Shown piece after piece: positions 46,222 through 56,722 of a DNA stretch of 62,000 nt. Numbering within the stretch: the stretch's first letter is position 1; the number at the start of each line of letters is the position of its first letter. The DNA comes from Branchiostoma floridae (Eukaryota; Chordata; Leptocardii; Amphioxiformes; Branchiostomatidae): positions 25,929,670 to 25,991,669 of the forward strand of contig NC_049981.1 in assembly GCF_000003815.2 (NCBI RefSeq). Direction: 5' to 3'. Position numbers and translations under genes: made by a program. Below the pieces are notes generated by a model. It ran no database searches and was not told where the DNA came from. It saw nothing but the letters and a program-made list of their open reading frames with translations.

Positions 46222-46432
46222 ACTCAATCTTCTTCAGTAGTCTGCCCCAATCACTCTGGATCCGTGACTTTATGTATGTCTGAAATAAGCAATGGGTCAA
46301 ATGTCGTCTGAAGTCGATGTCTGCCCCGTCCTGGTTGAGACAGTTGGTGTGTCCTGGTGTAGATGGCTTGCTTTACTCCTCTTCCAAAAAATCCTGTTGG
46401 TTTAACCGGAATATCAATGCCCTCCACTGAAA
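46222..46432 (-). pseudogene. Penelope-like retroelement relic, GIY-YIG domain C-terminal part
   Basis: The minus strand reads GIDIPVKPTGFFGRGVKQAI, YTRTPT in one frame and LNQDGADIDFRRHLTHCLF in another. Together these resemble the (W)F-RGVKEAIY...P-LN-DGG...L segment of the GIY-YIG endonuclease at the C-terminus of Penelope-like elements. The frame change between PT and LN shows a frameshift, so this is a dead fragment. No reverse transcriptase part is visible upstream. Confidence 0.6.
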
Positions 46433-46439
46433 CTATGTG

Positions 46440-47839
46440 AAATTACCTTGAGCTCAATGTTAAAGTAGCCTCAGAACCTTACCATCGGGAGCTCCCCGCT
46501 ACCTCTACAGTGCTACGAGTGCTGGCCGCCCACCCAGTTCACTAGCACACGCTAAGGGATTTCTACAGGTAGCTCCATTTGAAACTCAAAAGGCGTACTA
46601 AAAAGACTAGCTGAGAGAAACAGGCCTATGCTTAGCAGACTGAGTCGGGTGTAACGCTCAGAGCCAACCAGGGGATAATGGTGACCAAGTTAATGTTTGA
46701 TTCGAAGAAAAGTGAGATTCTTCACACACACACAGATGCACATTCATGCTAATACTCAAACTTATTGCCTGCATGTAGTTCAGAGTGCATATCAACAAGT
46801 TCAAGAGCCAGCCAGTCACATATAGTTTGATGATATATTTTTGACAAAGTCAAACAGTTGACAGATATGAAAAACTGCATAGCATAATAATTACAGGTAT
46901 ATATATTTCCTTATCTTAAACTTACATTTACAGTGTAAGAACGTTGGGGAAAGTATATATTGAGGTGTCTTCTAAATAGATACTTAAATAACATGCTAAC
47001 AGTGAAGAACCGAAACTAAAGTAAACAACAATATATTTTGTCACATTTGCTAATAAACAACAATAAAGGGAACAACTGAGTAATAAAGGACCTATTTACT
47101 ATCATACTATACTGGCAAAGAGGTATATCATGTATACATGATGTTTTCTTGCAAAAAAAAGTGTAGAAGGCTGTCTCGCATTTTACTATCGTACTGGCTT
47201 CTTTCAAAAGGTACCAAGTTGTAGAAGTTCTTAATTAATGATTAATATAGATTGTAAATAGCTTGACCCTAAATTGCTATTTTGATATGATAGCTACCTA
47301 AGTGTACCATTTTACGTGCAACCTACATGTCACAACAAACGACATGGTTATGTAAGTCTTATAATGTACATGTACCTGCAATACCATACTTCTGGAAAAC
47401 TCTACTATGTACAACTTTTTTTCAATAAATTTTCTTTATATTTCTTTGTTAAATCTTTACTACACACATTGAGAGACATGTTATGTAGGATGATAGCTAT
47501 ATAATTTCTCCACTATAATCATCCTAACTTGTCTTAAATTTTGCTTCAATGATTTAAGTACATGTTTTATAGTTCTTAGACCTCCATTATCAAATGGTGC
47601 ATGGTATCAGTAAAAACACAGCACTGTCAGCTTCAAATGTTAGTAAGTCTTCTATACCATGTATTTTTTTCGTTACGTTACGATCAGTGATTACAAATTG
47701 TTAGCCAACTTTTGAATTGGGTGGGCTTGATAATTCTTTGTCTGAATTAAGTTTTGACTGAATAAAATCACAATCCAATGTTAACGAGTGGATACCTAAC
47801 ATCATTATGAGATAAAGATAAAGCTAGCTTTGTGTGGCA
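46440..47839. other. 3' flank of the unknown basic-protein gene, no gene seen
   Basis: AT-rich DNA downstream of the stop at 47840. It should hold the 3'UTR, but no clear poly(A) signal could be chosen on the minus strand. Confidence 0.4.
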
Positions 47840-49333
47840 TCATAACTTTCTCCATAAAGGAGTGGTTAGTTCTGCTTCAGTCTCCTTGTGTCTGAAGTGC
47901 TCCTGGTTGTACAAGTAGATGAGCCTGGTGAAGTCTTCAGCAGTGGAGGCATCCATTTCAGCAACAGGGGTGAACAGGTACTTGTAGGCAGGATTCTTGA
48001 AAGGAAGTAGCTCCTCTATGCTGACATCTAGATCTTCTTCTGCATCCTCCTTTGGCCCCTCTCTCCTCTTTCTTCCATCTTTAGGCCCATCTCTGTTCTT
48101 CCTTCCATCTTTGGGCCCGTCTCTATTCTTCCTCCCATCTTGGGTGCTCAGTACATCATACTTGGCTGAGGAAGGTCTTGGCGGCCTTTGTTCTTTCTTA
48201 CTTCTTGTGGGCTGAGCAGATGGTTCTGAGCTTCTTCCAGCACCAACCACCTGTGACATTTTCGTTGTGTTGGATTTTGTGATATCCCCTCCATGGGGTA
48301 GGCCACAGGAGCAGTTTTTTTTTGCCACAAAATTTTCTTCATTTCTTGGCTTCTGGTCGATGCTTCTTTCAGGCTTACGAAAGTTGCTCCTTGGTAGTTT
48401 TCCATGACGCCCACATCTGCACTTCTCTCCATTTCTGCAACAGGGACCTTTTGCAAGAGACTCCTTCTCTCCCTTGGGTTGCTGAGGGCTGCTATTGAAG
48501 TGCTTTCCCTCACTGTGTTGATGTTGATGCTCAGATTTGAAGAGGTCAGGCCACCTTTTGCGTCTTCTCCTGTTTGGTGTCCATGGTGGCTCTCCGTCTG
48601 TTGGGCATGACTGATGGAAACCTTCATCATTTCCAATACCACTGTTGGACACCTCACTCCCTTTAGAATTCTTTCCCCACTTTTCTTTACCTTGCACCTT
48701 CTGTCCTGACCAATGTTTTCCTTGTTTCTTGGTCCAGCCACTTTTTTGTTTGTTAGTGTCTTCTTTGCTAGTCTTACTGTCTTCAGCTTTCTTCTGTGTT
48801 TTGTGCAAAGATCTTGTCCTGGTCACTTTTCCTTCACTTTCTTGAGCGGTACATGTCACCTCATTACCATCATCTTCTTGTGTCTTTGTCCCTGTAAGGA
48901 TTTGAGCATATGTAGACACCGGTGGCCTCGTATTTGACCTCTCACCTCTGTCCTCTGACGACTCATGCCGTGAAGCACGCGTCTGTCCAGGCATCCTCCA
49001 TGTTTCATCAGTCCTTACAAATTTCTCTGATGTCTTTCCTCTAAGTGAACAATCCCTTCCCAGTTGTCTCTCTTTATGCCCTGCTTCAGACTTCTTCCCA
49101 ATGTCGACCTTGCTCCTCTCTTGGCAGATGTGCCTCCTCCTTGCCCCCTTGCCTCTCACAACAGTTGTTGATTTCTCCAGCTCTTTCTTTATTTTTTGGA
49201 ATGACATACCAGTATTTGGGCGCTTCATAAGTCCCTTCTCGTGATCTCCCTGAGACGTGGCGACATCGTCAATATCAAAGATGGTGCTTCTTCCCTGCCT
49301 CGGGACCAGCGTGGTTGTGGTTGCTTTTGGTTT
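47840..49333 (-). CDS. Basic-protein gene, long terminal exon
   Basis: 1494-bp open frame after a strong pyrimidine tract and ACAG acceptor. The open length alone (497 codons in AT-rich DNA) and the exact phase fit with the previous exon support it. Starts KPKATTTTLVPRQGRSTIFD, ends TTPLWRKL before TGA. Confidence 0.85.
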   Translation of the reverse strand, partial: KPKATTTTLVPRQGRSTIFDIDDVATSQGDHEKGLMKRPNTGMSFQKIKKELEKSTTVVRGKGARRRHICQERSKVDIGKKSEAGHKERQLGRDCSLRGKTSEKFVRTDETWRMPGQTRASRHESSEDRGERSNTRPPVSTYAQILTGTKTQEDDGNEVTCTAQESEGKVTRTRSLHKTQKKAEDSKTSKEDTNKQKSGWTKKQGKHWSGQKVQGKEKWGKNSKGSEVSNSGIGNDEGFHQSCPTDGEPPWTPNRRRRKRWPDLFKSEHQHQHSEGKHFNSSPQQPKGEKESLAKGPCCRNGEKCRCGRHGKLPRSNFRKPERSIDQKPRNEENFVAKKNCSCGLPHGGDITKSNTTKMSQVVGAGRSSEPSAQPTRSKKEQRPPRPSSAKYDVLSTQDGRKNRDGPKDGRKNRDGPKDGRKRREGPKEDAEEDLDVSIEELLPFKNPAYKYLFTPVAEMDASTAEDFTRLIYLYNQEHFRHKETEAELTTPLWRKL

Positions 49334-52300
49334 CTGTTTGTGCAAAAAGAAAAAGGAGCAAAGGTTATAAGAAATTACGTAATAGATTACTATCCTCTCC
49401 TTAGACACATTAAGCATGCTTTGTTTCATACCTTACTACGCAGGGGTTAATGGCTACACCAATTTGATTGATAAATAAAGGAGCAAGCAAGAGACCTCAT
49501 ACGTCCAAAAAATATTTAGAGTCTTCATCACAAGTTGAACATACCTGCCATACAGCACAAAGCAAGAAGAAAATATCCACACCTCTTGTGGTAGGTGTCA
49601 TATTTCCCAGCATGCCAAGTGAGTCAACATGATGGTGGAAATACATAATGTAACATTTGTCATTAGGGATGGACTGGTATTATAACATTCCTCAGCCCAA
49701 AATCGAACTTGACCATCAGGACAACAAAACCTGCAGTCGCTCAAAAGATTCTCGAGATGTAAGGCTGGAACTGCACGCACAAACACCCATCGACTTTTAC
49801 TATTCCTGTTTTCATACGTTTGTTTTGTTGAATAAAAAAAAATAAAAAACTTTTACTATTCCTTCATTCACCCGGAAATGGTAATGTACTGATTTAAACC
49901 TTAAAATTTTTCCATGATTAATTCACCAAGACCGAGAGGTGTCAGGTTCGAATCCGACTGCCGTGTCACCGATCTTGTGCCCTTGGGAAAGGCACTTTAC
50001 ACGACTTTCCTCATTTAACTCAGGTGTAAATGAGTATCTAGCTCCAGCTAGTGGCAGTGGCAGTAGCAGGTCTTTGTGGCCGAGACAGGCCTTAGTGGCA
50101 TGTTCAGGCATGACGCACCCGCCATGACACACGAGTCGAGGGTAGGAGGAACCCCTTACATCCTTGGTCGGATACTCTGAACAACAAAGCTGCATCTGTT
50201 GGAGCCGTCTTACACGTGGCATACAGTTCTGTCCCTGTGCACCAGTAGACGAGAGGGTGGAGAAGGAATTGCACACCCTTCCTTCACCATAAAAACTCAT
50301 GTGCAGGTCAGCCTGTCTGCCTGCTCATCTGTTGAATTGACAGGAGAATCCAAAAAATGTGTTTACGCAGACTTCAGAATCTTATTTAACACAAGAGACA
50401 AACAACAGAGAGGGAGGGTGTAAAAGGAAAACATTGAAATGTGTAAATAGGCCCCTTGTATCTTCTTAAGCATAAGAGACAAAGAGGAAAGAGTAGAAGA
50501 AGGTCCAGTGGTGTGGTGTGGTGTTTACTGCTTTTAGATTATTGATAGACCCCCGGAGGGGTGGGCCGATCCCGGAGGTACTGCAATACCGGGCCAACCC
50601 GTGGCTAGGATGGTGCAAGCACCTAGTCCATAGCCTCCTTCCAAAAATCAATTTAATATATGGCTCCGCGATGCGGAGCGTATCAGATATTAAACTGATA
50701 AGAACAGATACTACACTTGATCTTAGCCAAAAGGCCGAGAAGCGATAAGGAACAAAGATTCTCTTCGTTGCCCACTTCTTCGTCAAGCCGCGTAGCATCA
50801 TGGCTAAATAGTGAAAAGAATCTGTCCTGTCTGAATCCTAGCGTTTCATTCTATCTATTTGTATCAATGGGTTCTGTCAGGATTATAACTGGTTGATTTT
50901 TTCTGAGTGTAGGTTGGTCCCAAATTTTCCATTGCAACAGAATTAAAAGGAAAAGCTGGTCGACGATCTTATGTTTTTGAGCCATGACACCCGTTCAGTG
51001 TGCGTCGGAACAATGTTTGCATAGGATTTACATGTCAAATGAGGCTGATTGACCTTTCACACCTTTGATGGCTCTAATTGGGTTTAATTGACAGCTGATT
51101 GTGTGTCAGACAGTCCTAATACACAATTCTCCTTTGCCCCTCTGAGTTCTGTGATCACAAGTCTGAAGGAAGAAAGCTATCTAAGATTGAAAATAGCACA
51201 ATACATTGGCACAAGACTAAGAACTGGTTGAATTCAGGCACTGATGATCCCCTTCAAAGACCCCTAACATGTCAGACCATCATGCACTGCTTTTAGCCTC
51301 GTATACTGAATGATAAGCCATGACCAAATAAGGAAAAGCCATTGATAGCTGCCATGGTGGACAGCTGCCCTCCCCATGACTTGTATTGTGTCAGACTCAT
51401 TTTGGCAACCTTTTTAATCTTTCTTGCTTCCTAATGCCCTGATTGCATACGGTGCCATTAAGTGACCCTGGCCTTTCTGGTACCTAACCACAAGGTAACA
51501 ACAATTAAGCTAAATCTTTCTTCTTCAGTGGTGCTTCAACCTTTTCCTGTAAGAGTGCGTACTTTCAAATTGTTGTAGTCAGGTTTCTGCTTTGCTACTC
51601 CAACCCTGTAGGAACTAATTATGATAGTAAATGCTCAAATCCACTCTACAGCTGCTCCTGGTGTGTGTTGTTTCCAGTGTGTTGTGTGATGACTAAATGA
51701 TGGTACAGAAATAACGCCAAATGTTCAACTGCAAACTGTCCCTCTTTATGAGCCACAGTACAGACAACAAGTCTCGAGTCAAGCAACTGAATAAGTTCTT
51801 GCTGGATTCTATAAATATCTGTTTAGAGAATTTAACCAATTGCTTGTGATTTATTTCGTAGTAGTTAATGTTTACCTTGAAGTATAACCTTCATCAACCT
51901 AAGTAAGTTCAAGTATAATCTGTAACAGCAGCATTACACAAACACAATATGTAAAGAGAGGAGGATTGGCATTACCAAACATGTCTTCCATTTTGATAGA
52001 TTAAGAATCTAGGAAAATGTTTTTCTTGCCAATCATATCCCCAGTTCTGTCTTTAAGTACAGGCAGAGCAAATGAGTGGTGACAAGGGCTGCTCCCCATC
52101 CATTACCACAGGCTGACTGACAGCCATTTAAGAAAACATAAATCTTCTTTGGTAGGGCCAAGTGACACTCCACATGTGCCCTATTTAGTCAGGGTTATGC
52201 CAAGGAAGCTCAAGGGGAGTATCGTCTTACACAGCACAAGCCATTGACCCAGAATTGGTTGGAAGGTCTGTGGAACTGTAAAGCTGGCAAAATGTATGTG

Positions 52301-53576
52301 TAAAATGAAAGTGAACTCAAGATACTAAATAAATTTTTAAAGAGGAAAAAAAAAACAGATAGCTCAGAGCTATTCTTCCATCTTATACGCTATAGCTACT
52401 AGTTACTGACAGTGAATGAAGGTGAGTGCACTCTGACCTTAACTTACACATGCATAGTATTGGTTTTCAGTACAACACAATTAAAAGTACAACACAATTA
52501 AAAGTACAAACCAATGTCAATGAAAACATAGCTTGGTGGAGCATTAAAGCTGAGCTGTCAGAAATAAAGCTGATAGGAGGCCAATTATTGGACTTGACCT
52601 TTGTTTTCTCAACCCCTACACACCTACCAAATATAAGAAGGATCTATGCACAGCTTCTAACGTTATGCTGTTTACATACAGACAGACACAAACAAATGGC
52701 ACCGAACATGTAACCTTGGCAAAGGTATTAAAGCTGTACCACATCATCATCATCATCATCATCCTCTGTACCACATACCTGTACATAAACATGTAGGACA
52801 TCGTCCGGAGTGTAGGCCGCCGAGTCACCATCTGAGAGCCAACCATCGTCATGGTTACCAAACTCCACAGGAACCTGCTTGTGTAGGGGATTGTACACCC
52901 AGCCTGCATCCCGGGTCCTGTGGGAAGTGATGTTCACAGCATAATTTTTGGGCAGGTCTATCGGGGGCTCTCTGAGTTGAATACTGTTTAGCCCTTTTCA
53001 TACTGTCTTTGCCCCCAACACATCTGCTTGTCGATTATGCACTGCAGACGTGAAGTAAGGACACATTGACTTGCTTTTTGGCCAACATTGACATTTGCAT
53101 CAATTTCCATGGCCTAAATGCCAGATCTACAAATGCCAGCTCCTTGGTTCCAGGGCCAATGAATTTTTTATGGCAGCCGACCCCAAGTTAGACCATGTGA
53201 GGTGAGCCAAGGAGTTGGCTTGTGTAAGGCCTAGAAACAGCCTGGTATCCAGGCTACAATTCTCATCCTTATAAAAAAAAGAAATAATCCCCCTCAAAAC
53301 TTACAGGCAAATATTTGCAACAATGCCAAAAATCATAAAAATCGTAATCATGGTCATCTTGTACTACCAGTATTCCAAAGACATTTTTGTATTATGCTGT
53401 AAAACAGTCCAATACTAAATGTTACCTTGTCCCCAGAGGCTTGGCTCTCCCCCTCCCCCTGCCCCTAGCAGCAGGGCTGACTCTCCTGGGTGCAGTGGTG
53501 ACCCCCCTGGATACAGAGGTTCCCGTGGGATAACTGCTACTGCCAGGGTCTGCCTCCTCAGCCTCTGGGGGGCTCC
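47840..53576 (-). CDS. Unrecognised basic low-complexity protein, 3' part (last 3 exons)
   Basis: Exons 53426-53576, 52779-52917 and 47840-49333 join with correct AG/GT borders and phases (1 in; 2; 0), giving about 594 codons to a TGA stop. The 5' end is not identified. Exon 1 here ends in a Ser/Pro-rich stretch with RGRGRGRAKP. Exon 2 encodes a compact, better conserved-looking segment (GWVYNPLHKQVPVEFGNHDD). The last exon is 497 residues, Lys/Arg/Ser-rich, with two Cys clusters (CCRNGEKCRCGRHGK, CSCGLPHGG), a 10-residue repeat (DGRKNRDGPK, three times, about 48050-48145) and an ordered-looking C-terminus (NPAYKYLFTPVAE, LIYLYNQEHF). I know no family that fits. Charge suggests nucleic-acid or nuclear scaffold binding, but this is inference only. 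Confidence 0.72.
49931..50352 (+). mobile_element. tRNA-derived SINE, second copy (truncated head)
   Basis: Same family as 44955-45411. It keeps the B box (GGTTCGAATCC at 49945-49955) and the whole body, but the A box is missing, so the 5' end is truncated. It lies in the long intron of the basic-protein gene, opposite in strand. Confidence 0.87.
50557..50746 (-). ncRNA. U2: U2 spliceosomal snRNA
   Basis: Read on the minus strand from 50746 it starts ATCGCTTCTCGGCCTTTTGG, then CTAAGATCAAGTGTAGTATC, which includes the GTAGTA branch-point recognition sequence. The stem IIa region (ATCAGTTTAATATCTGATAC), the Sm site (GATTTTTGGA), stem III with a TGCTTGCA loop, and the stem IV segment (CCGGTATTGCAGTACCTCC) are all in order. 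The length of about 188-190 nt equals the metazoan norm, so it looks complete. Downstream TCTATCAATAATCTAAAAGC is a candidate 3' box. It lies within the long intron of the basic-protein gene on the same strand. Confidence 0.97.
50810..52560. other. Intron of the basic-protein gene, no gene seen
   Basis: AT-rich DNA upstream of the U2 gene. The U2 proximal promoter element should lie at about 50800, but no consensus is known to me for this lineage. Otherwise nothing supportable. Confidence 0.45.
52593..52725 (+). repeat. Dispersed repeat, second copy of the 18-kb family
   Basis: GACCTTTGTTTTCTCAACCC, CTACACACCTACCAAATATA and GTTATGCTGTTTACATACAG parallel the copy at 18029-18185 in the same order and end with the same AACCTTGGCAAAGGTATT block. 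Confidence 0.75.
52779..52917 (-). CDS. Basic-protein gene, penultimate exon
   Basis: 139 bp ending in phase 0 at YVQ before GTATGT. The reading (RDAGWVYNPLHKQVPVEFGN, then HDDGWLSDGDSAAYTPDD) is balanced in composition and looks like folded protein, unlike the flanking exons. The acceptor is TTCCCACAG. A CAT trinucleotide repeat follows in the intron (52741-52763). Confidence 0.75.
53426..53576 (-). CDS. Basic-protein gene, internal exon with RG repeats
   Basis: 151 bp, phase 1 in, phase 2 out (two bases AG complete an Arg codon with the next exon). Encodes SPPEAEEADPGSSSYPTGTS and later RGRGRGRAKPLGT. A second frame is also open but fails at the junction with the last exon. Confidence 0.65.
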
Positions 53577-53899
53577 CTGGAATACAGCAACCATTCTTTC
53601 ATTGTTTAATTCATTTATTTCCATTGAGTTAAACTAGGGTAGCTCAGTGGTGTGACTGTGTGCCCCTGGATCAAAAATAACATCCAAGTAACTCAAAGTA
53701 GCTCTTATCAACTTATTGCTAAAAATTGCCTTAGGCACGGCTTCAAACAGTTTGGCACAGCAAAGGGCAGCGAGCAAAAGAAAACATTTTGGCCTCCCCT
53801 AACATCTGCTTACATGAGATTACTGAGTTGATCCTGCTCTGAACTCATGATGTTTTACTTCAAATGACCCCTGACCTCACTAAGCTTTCCCAATAGACC

Positions 53900-55700
53900 T
53901 TATCGCAGATAGAACGCGCGCAAAGGATGCCGGGACAGTTTGTGGTCAATCGATGTTCTAGTATATAGAGCGCTGCATTGCGCGACGGTCTTGTAGCGCG
54001 TGTGTTGGTGTAACTTTAGGGCAAGGATGACGCATCACGCACGCGTGCCGCGACGCAAGTGAGAACACCTGGCAGGTGCGAACACCTGTTCTAAAGAACA
54101 TTCTAGAAGGGTCAGTTAACAATAAAACAGATTTGATATTGGACGCAGTGGCATTATGGATTTGATTAAGCTCACAGATGGAAGGAAGAAGGGTATGCTA
54201 ATTACGTAATATAATCCGCCATACTTCAAACACATGGACACCATTCTTCAAACTTCATTCTGCAACGGCCTGAATCGGACTGACACCTTTACTTACTTGA
54301 AATTTGCACGTTATGTGATTTCAAAATGTCGATTATATATGCAGACTGCAAAAAAAAAGTGCGATAGGGCGAAAAAAAACAAGATGCTGAAAAAAACAAG
54401 ATGGCTAAATTTTCAAGAATAGGCACCATAAATTTGTGATGACTGTTGTAAAAATTATTGAAGGCACAAAACATGGTATCAGAGCCAACAAGGCAATCAT
54501 TCCTGTATTTAAGACAGGTACTGGTGTGGTAAAACTGACACTAGTGTGGTAGACTGGTATCACCAACGAAGTTGGTAACCACATTCATAGCTTCCATATT
54601 AATGTCACCTTTACAGCTATCCAATAAGTTCCATTTGTACAACTACAGTCCTGGGTACCTCGCAAGTGTCACTTCTACAAGTACAATTATTAGGCTACAA
54701 CACGATACATTTGCTCATTTTGGTGCTTTATCGTCATGTTGACCATCCCTGCAGAAGAAAAAGTCTTGTTGTTTTTTCTGAAATCAGGCGAAAATTAATG
54801 CGCGCGCTGATCGATGTCATCCATAAAATTAACTTGCTGTGGCCTTACTAAGTGTATCTAAGTATTTTCTCCCCACTTCAATTGTTAGACCCCTAGGTTT
54901 TGGATTTGCAAGTGGCTCCAGCTGCGGTCAGTGATTTATAGCTCGCTGTTTTGGCATCACAGTAGATCAACCTTTGTCTATTGATTGGAAACCTTCTTTT
55001 GGTCATTTTAAGTCCGAGGTTAAGACGTGTGTACTCGTTGAGTTTTGTTGGACAGTTTGTGGTCATTTCAGCTGCGCACTTTAAAAAAAAAAGCAAGCTG
55101 GCCATGGCGGAGCGCCATGACGAGCGATGCGGTAGGTGTCTTGGTTTGTTTATGTCGATTAGAAAGAAATTGGTATTTGTCCGATGATCTTAACCATTTA
55201 CAACGTCTACATACTTCGAAAAAATGTACTGGTATTACAAGACATGTCGGCGGGGAAGTTAATGCGGGGCAGTGTCGACTGCTTCTTTGTTAAGGTTCCG
55301 GTTCGGAGTTTTTTTTCACGATTCTGGGCCGATTTGACTGTCTCTGAGAAAAGCACACTAGCGCTTCTCAAATCACCGTTTTTCGTACTCTCCAAGCAGA
55401 GGTCGAATCGCGCAGATATAGTAGTAGTCGAAAAAAATACACTCGCGCTCTTCCTACCTCTGCCACAGAACGCATAAGGGCGGGGATATCCTTTCAAAAT
55501 CCGTGTTAGAACTCCGCCCTCCGAAGCATAAAAAGATCGTTAGCCAAATAGTTTTACTACCCCGGATTAACTCGCACCAGGCACATGTTCCGCGGGCCGC
55601 GCCAGCACCCGCTGCGATCTCTATTCACTGACAACAATGGCCGACGTCATTCCTTCCCGGTACATTGAAAGTATCATGACGTAACTTCCTACACCCTGAA
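53900..55700. promoter_or_regulatory. CpG-richer block, possible promoter region(s)
   Basis: Clusters of CpG (GCGCGC, GCATTGCGCGACGG, GCGGGCCGCGCC) at 53910-54060 and 55560-55680 stand out from the AT-rich surroundings. The block lies between the basic-protein gene and the exonuclease gene. ATGs in good context followed by GT donors occur on the plus strand at 55104 and 55637, but no downstream exon could be joined. A 5' exon of the minus-strand basic-protein gene may also be here. Confidence 0.35.
54693..54844. mobile_element. MITE family D, Harbinger-like, 152 bp
   Basis: The left GGCTACAACACGATACATTT and the inverted right end GGCCACAGCAAGTTAATTTT are flanked by TTA on both sides (54690-54692, 54845-54847), as at 39291-40145. 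Confidence 0.6.
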
Positions 55701-55851
55701 AATATTTTGCATCAATTACAAATATAAATGACATGTTAATATATGAATTAGTAAATTGTCAATTCAATAGATGAACACGCTAATTTATATCTGAGCATGT
55801 GGTAAACTGGGAAAAACGCGAGTGCAATTACTTTTACGGCTGCATGCGGTT

Positions 55852-55951
55852 NNNNNNNNNNNNNNNNNNNNNNNNNNNNNNNNNNNNNNNNNNNNNNNNN
55901 NNNNNNNNNNNNNNNNNNNNNNNNNNNNNNNNNNNNNNNNNNNNNNNNNNN
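55852..55951. other. Assembly gap (100 N)
   Basis: Placeholder run of 100 N. Confidence 0.99.
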
Positions 55952-56622
55952 CTTATTTAGAACAGCAGTTTATCTGTAAGAAACATGACGTACATTGTCA
56001 TCATCATGGCAGGCAGTTTGCCCAGACTAATTCTACACTATTCCTGCAACTTAACCTATCCATCTTTACCTTCACCACGAGAATGTGTTTGGTAGTGTTT
56101 TCATATCTGTGTGTGTGTGTGTGTGTGTATGTATGCGTGTAGAAGACCAACATAAGTCGAGAATGCCTGGATGCATTGTCATGATATGTGTAGTGCCAGG
56201 GTAAGTCTTGACTCTTGATGAAACCTTGTTCATAATAATTTGTACATCTAAAACCTGAACCCATATTTCAAGTTGATCCAGATAAATTTGTCGAGGTTGG
56301 TCAACAACTGTAGATCCCTGTTGATGGAGTTGCTAATTGCAGTGGACAGTCAGGATCAAACTATTGTCTCCGTATTTTTTCTATCATCACCATGGTTGCC
56401 ACATATCAATGTAGCTACATGTCCTGAGACAGGATATCATTGTTGTCTATCCTCACTTCTCATCTGCTAATTAGCAGTGCCCCCTCTCACCCAAAACTCA
56501 TCTCTGCAAGGTCCAATTCTATATTGATTGTATTTTGTATCAATGTCAAAACTTCAGTGTCAAATTTTCCAGAGCATAATTCATATTAGCAAGGGCCTAG
56601 ACTACTAGTACCATTACAACAT

Positions 56623-56628
56623 TTTATT
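56623..56628 (-). terminator. Poly(A) signal AATAAA of the exonuclease gene
   Basis: AATAAA on the minus strand, about 30 bases after the TAG stop at 56659. It supports 56659 as the end of the gene. Confidence 0.7.
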
Positions 56629-56658
56629 GAAGAAGAAAAAAACGCAATGGACACAAGA

Positions 56659-56722
56659 CTATGCACCTCCAAACTCTCTCTTGTCCTTCTGTATCTCCTT
56701 CTTAGTCTGATAAAACTCGTAC
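56659..56722 (-). CDS. Exonuclease terminal coding exon
   Basis: Follows a long pyrimidine tract and ATAG acceptor; one base completes a Trp codon, then YEFYQTKKEIQKDKREFGGA and TAG. The charged C-terminal tail is short. Confidence 0.78.

Noticed and set aside
48404-48937. Plus-strand and shifted minus-strand ORFs within the basic-protein terminal exon
   Set aside because: Shadow frames; only the frame ending TTPLWRKL fits the upstream exons in phase.
50466-50801. Minus-strand ORF of 111 codons
   Set aside because: It overlaps the U2 snRNA gene; the open frame is incidental.
54160-54195. Possible plus-strand first exon (MDLIKLTDGRKKG followed by GTATGC)
   Set aside because: No partner exon or other support; a chance ATG-plus-GT combination is as likely.
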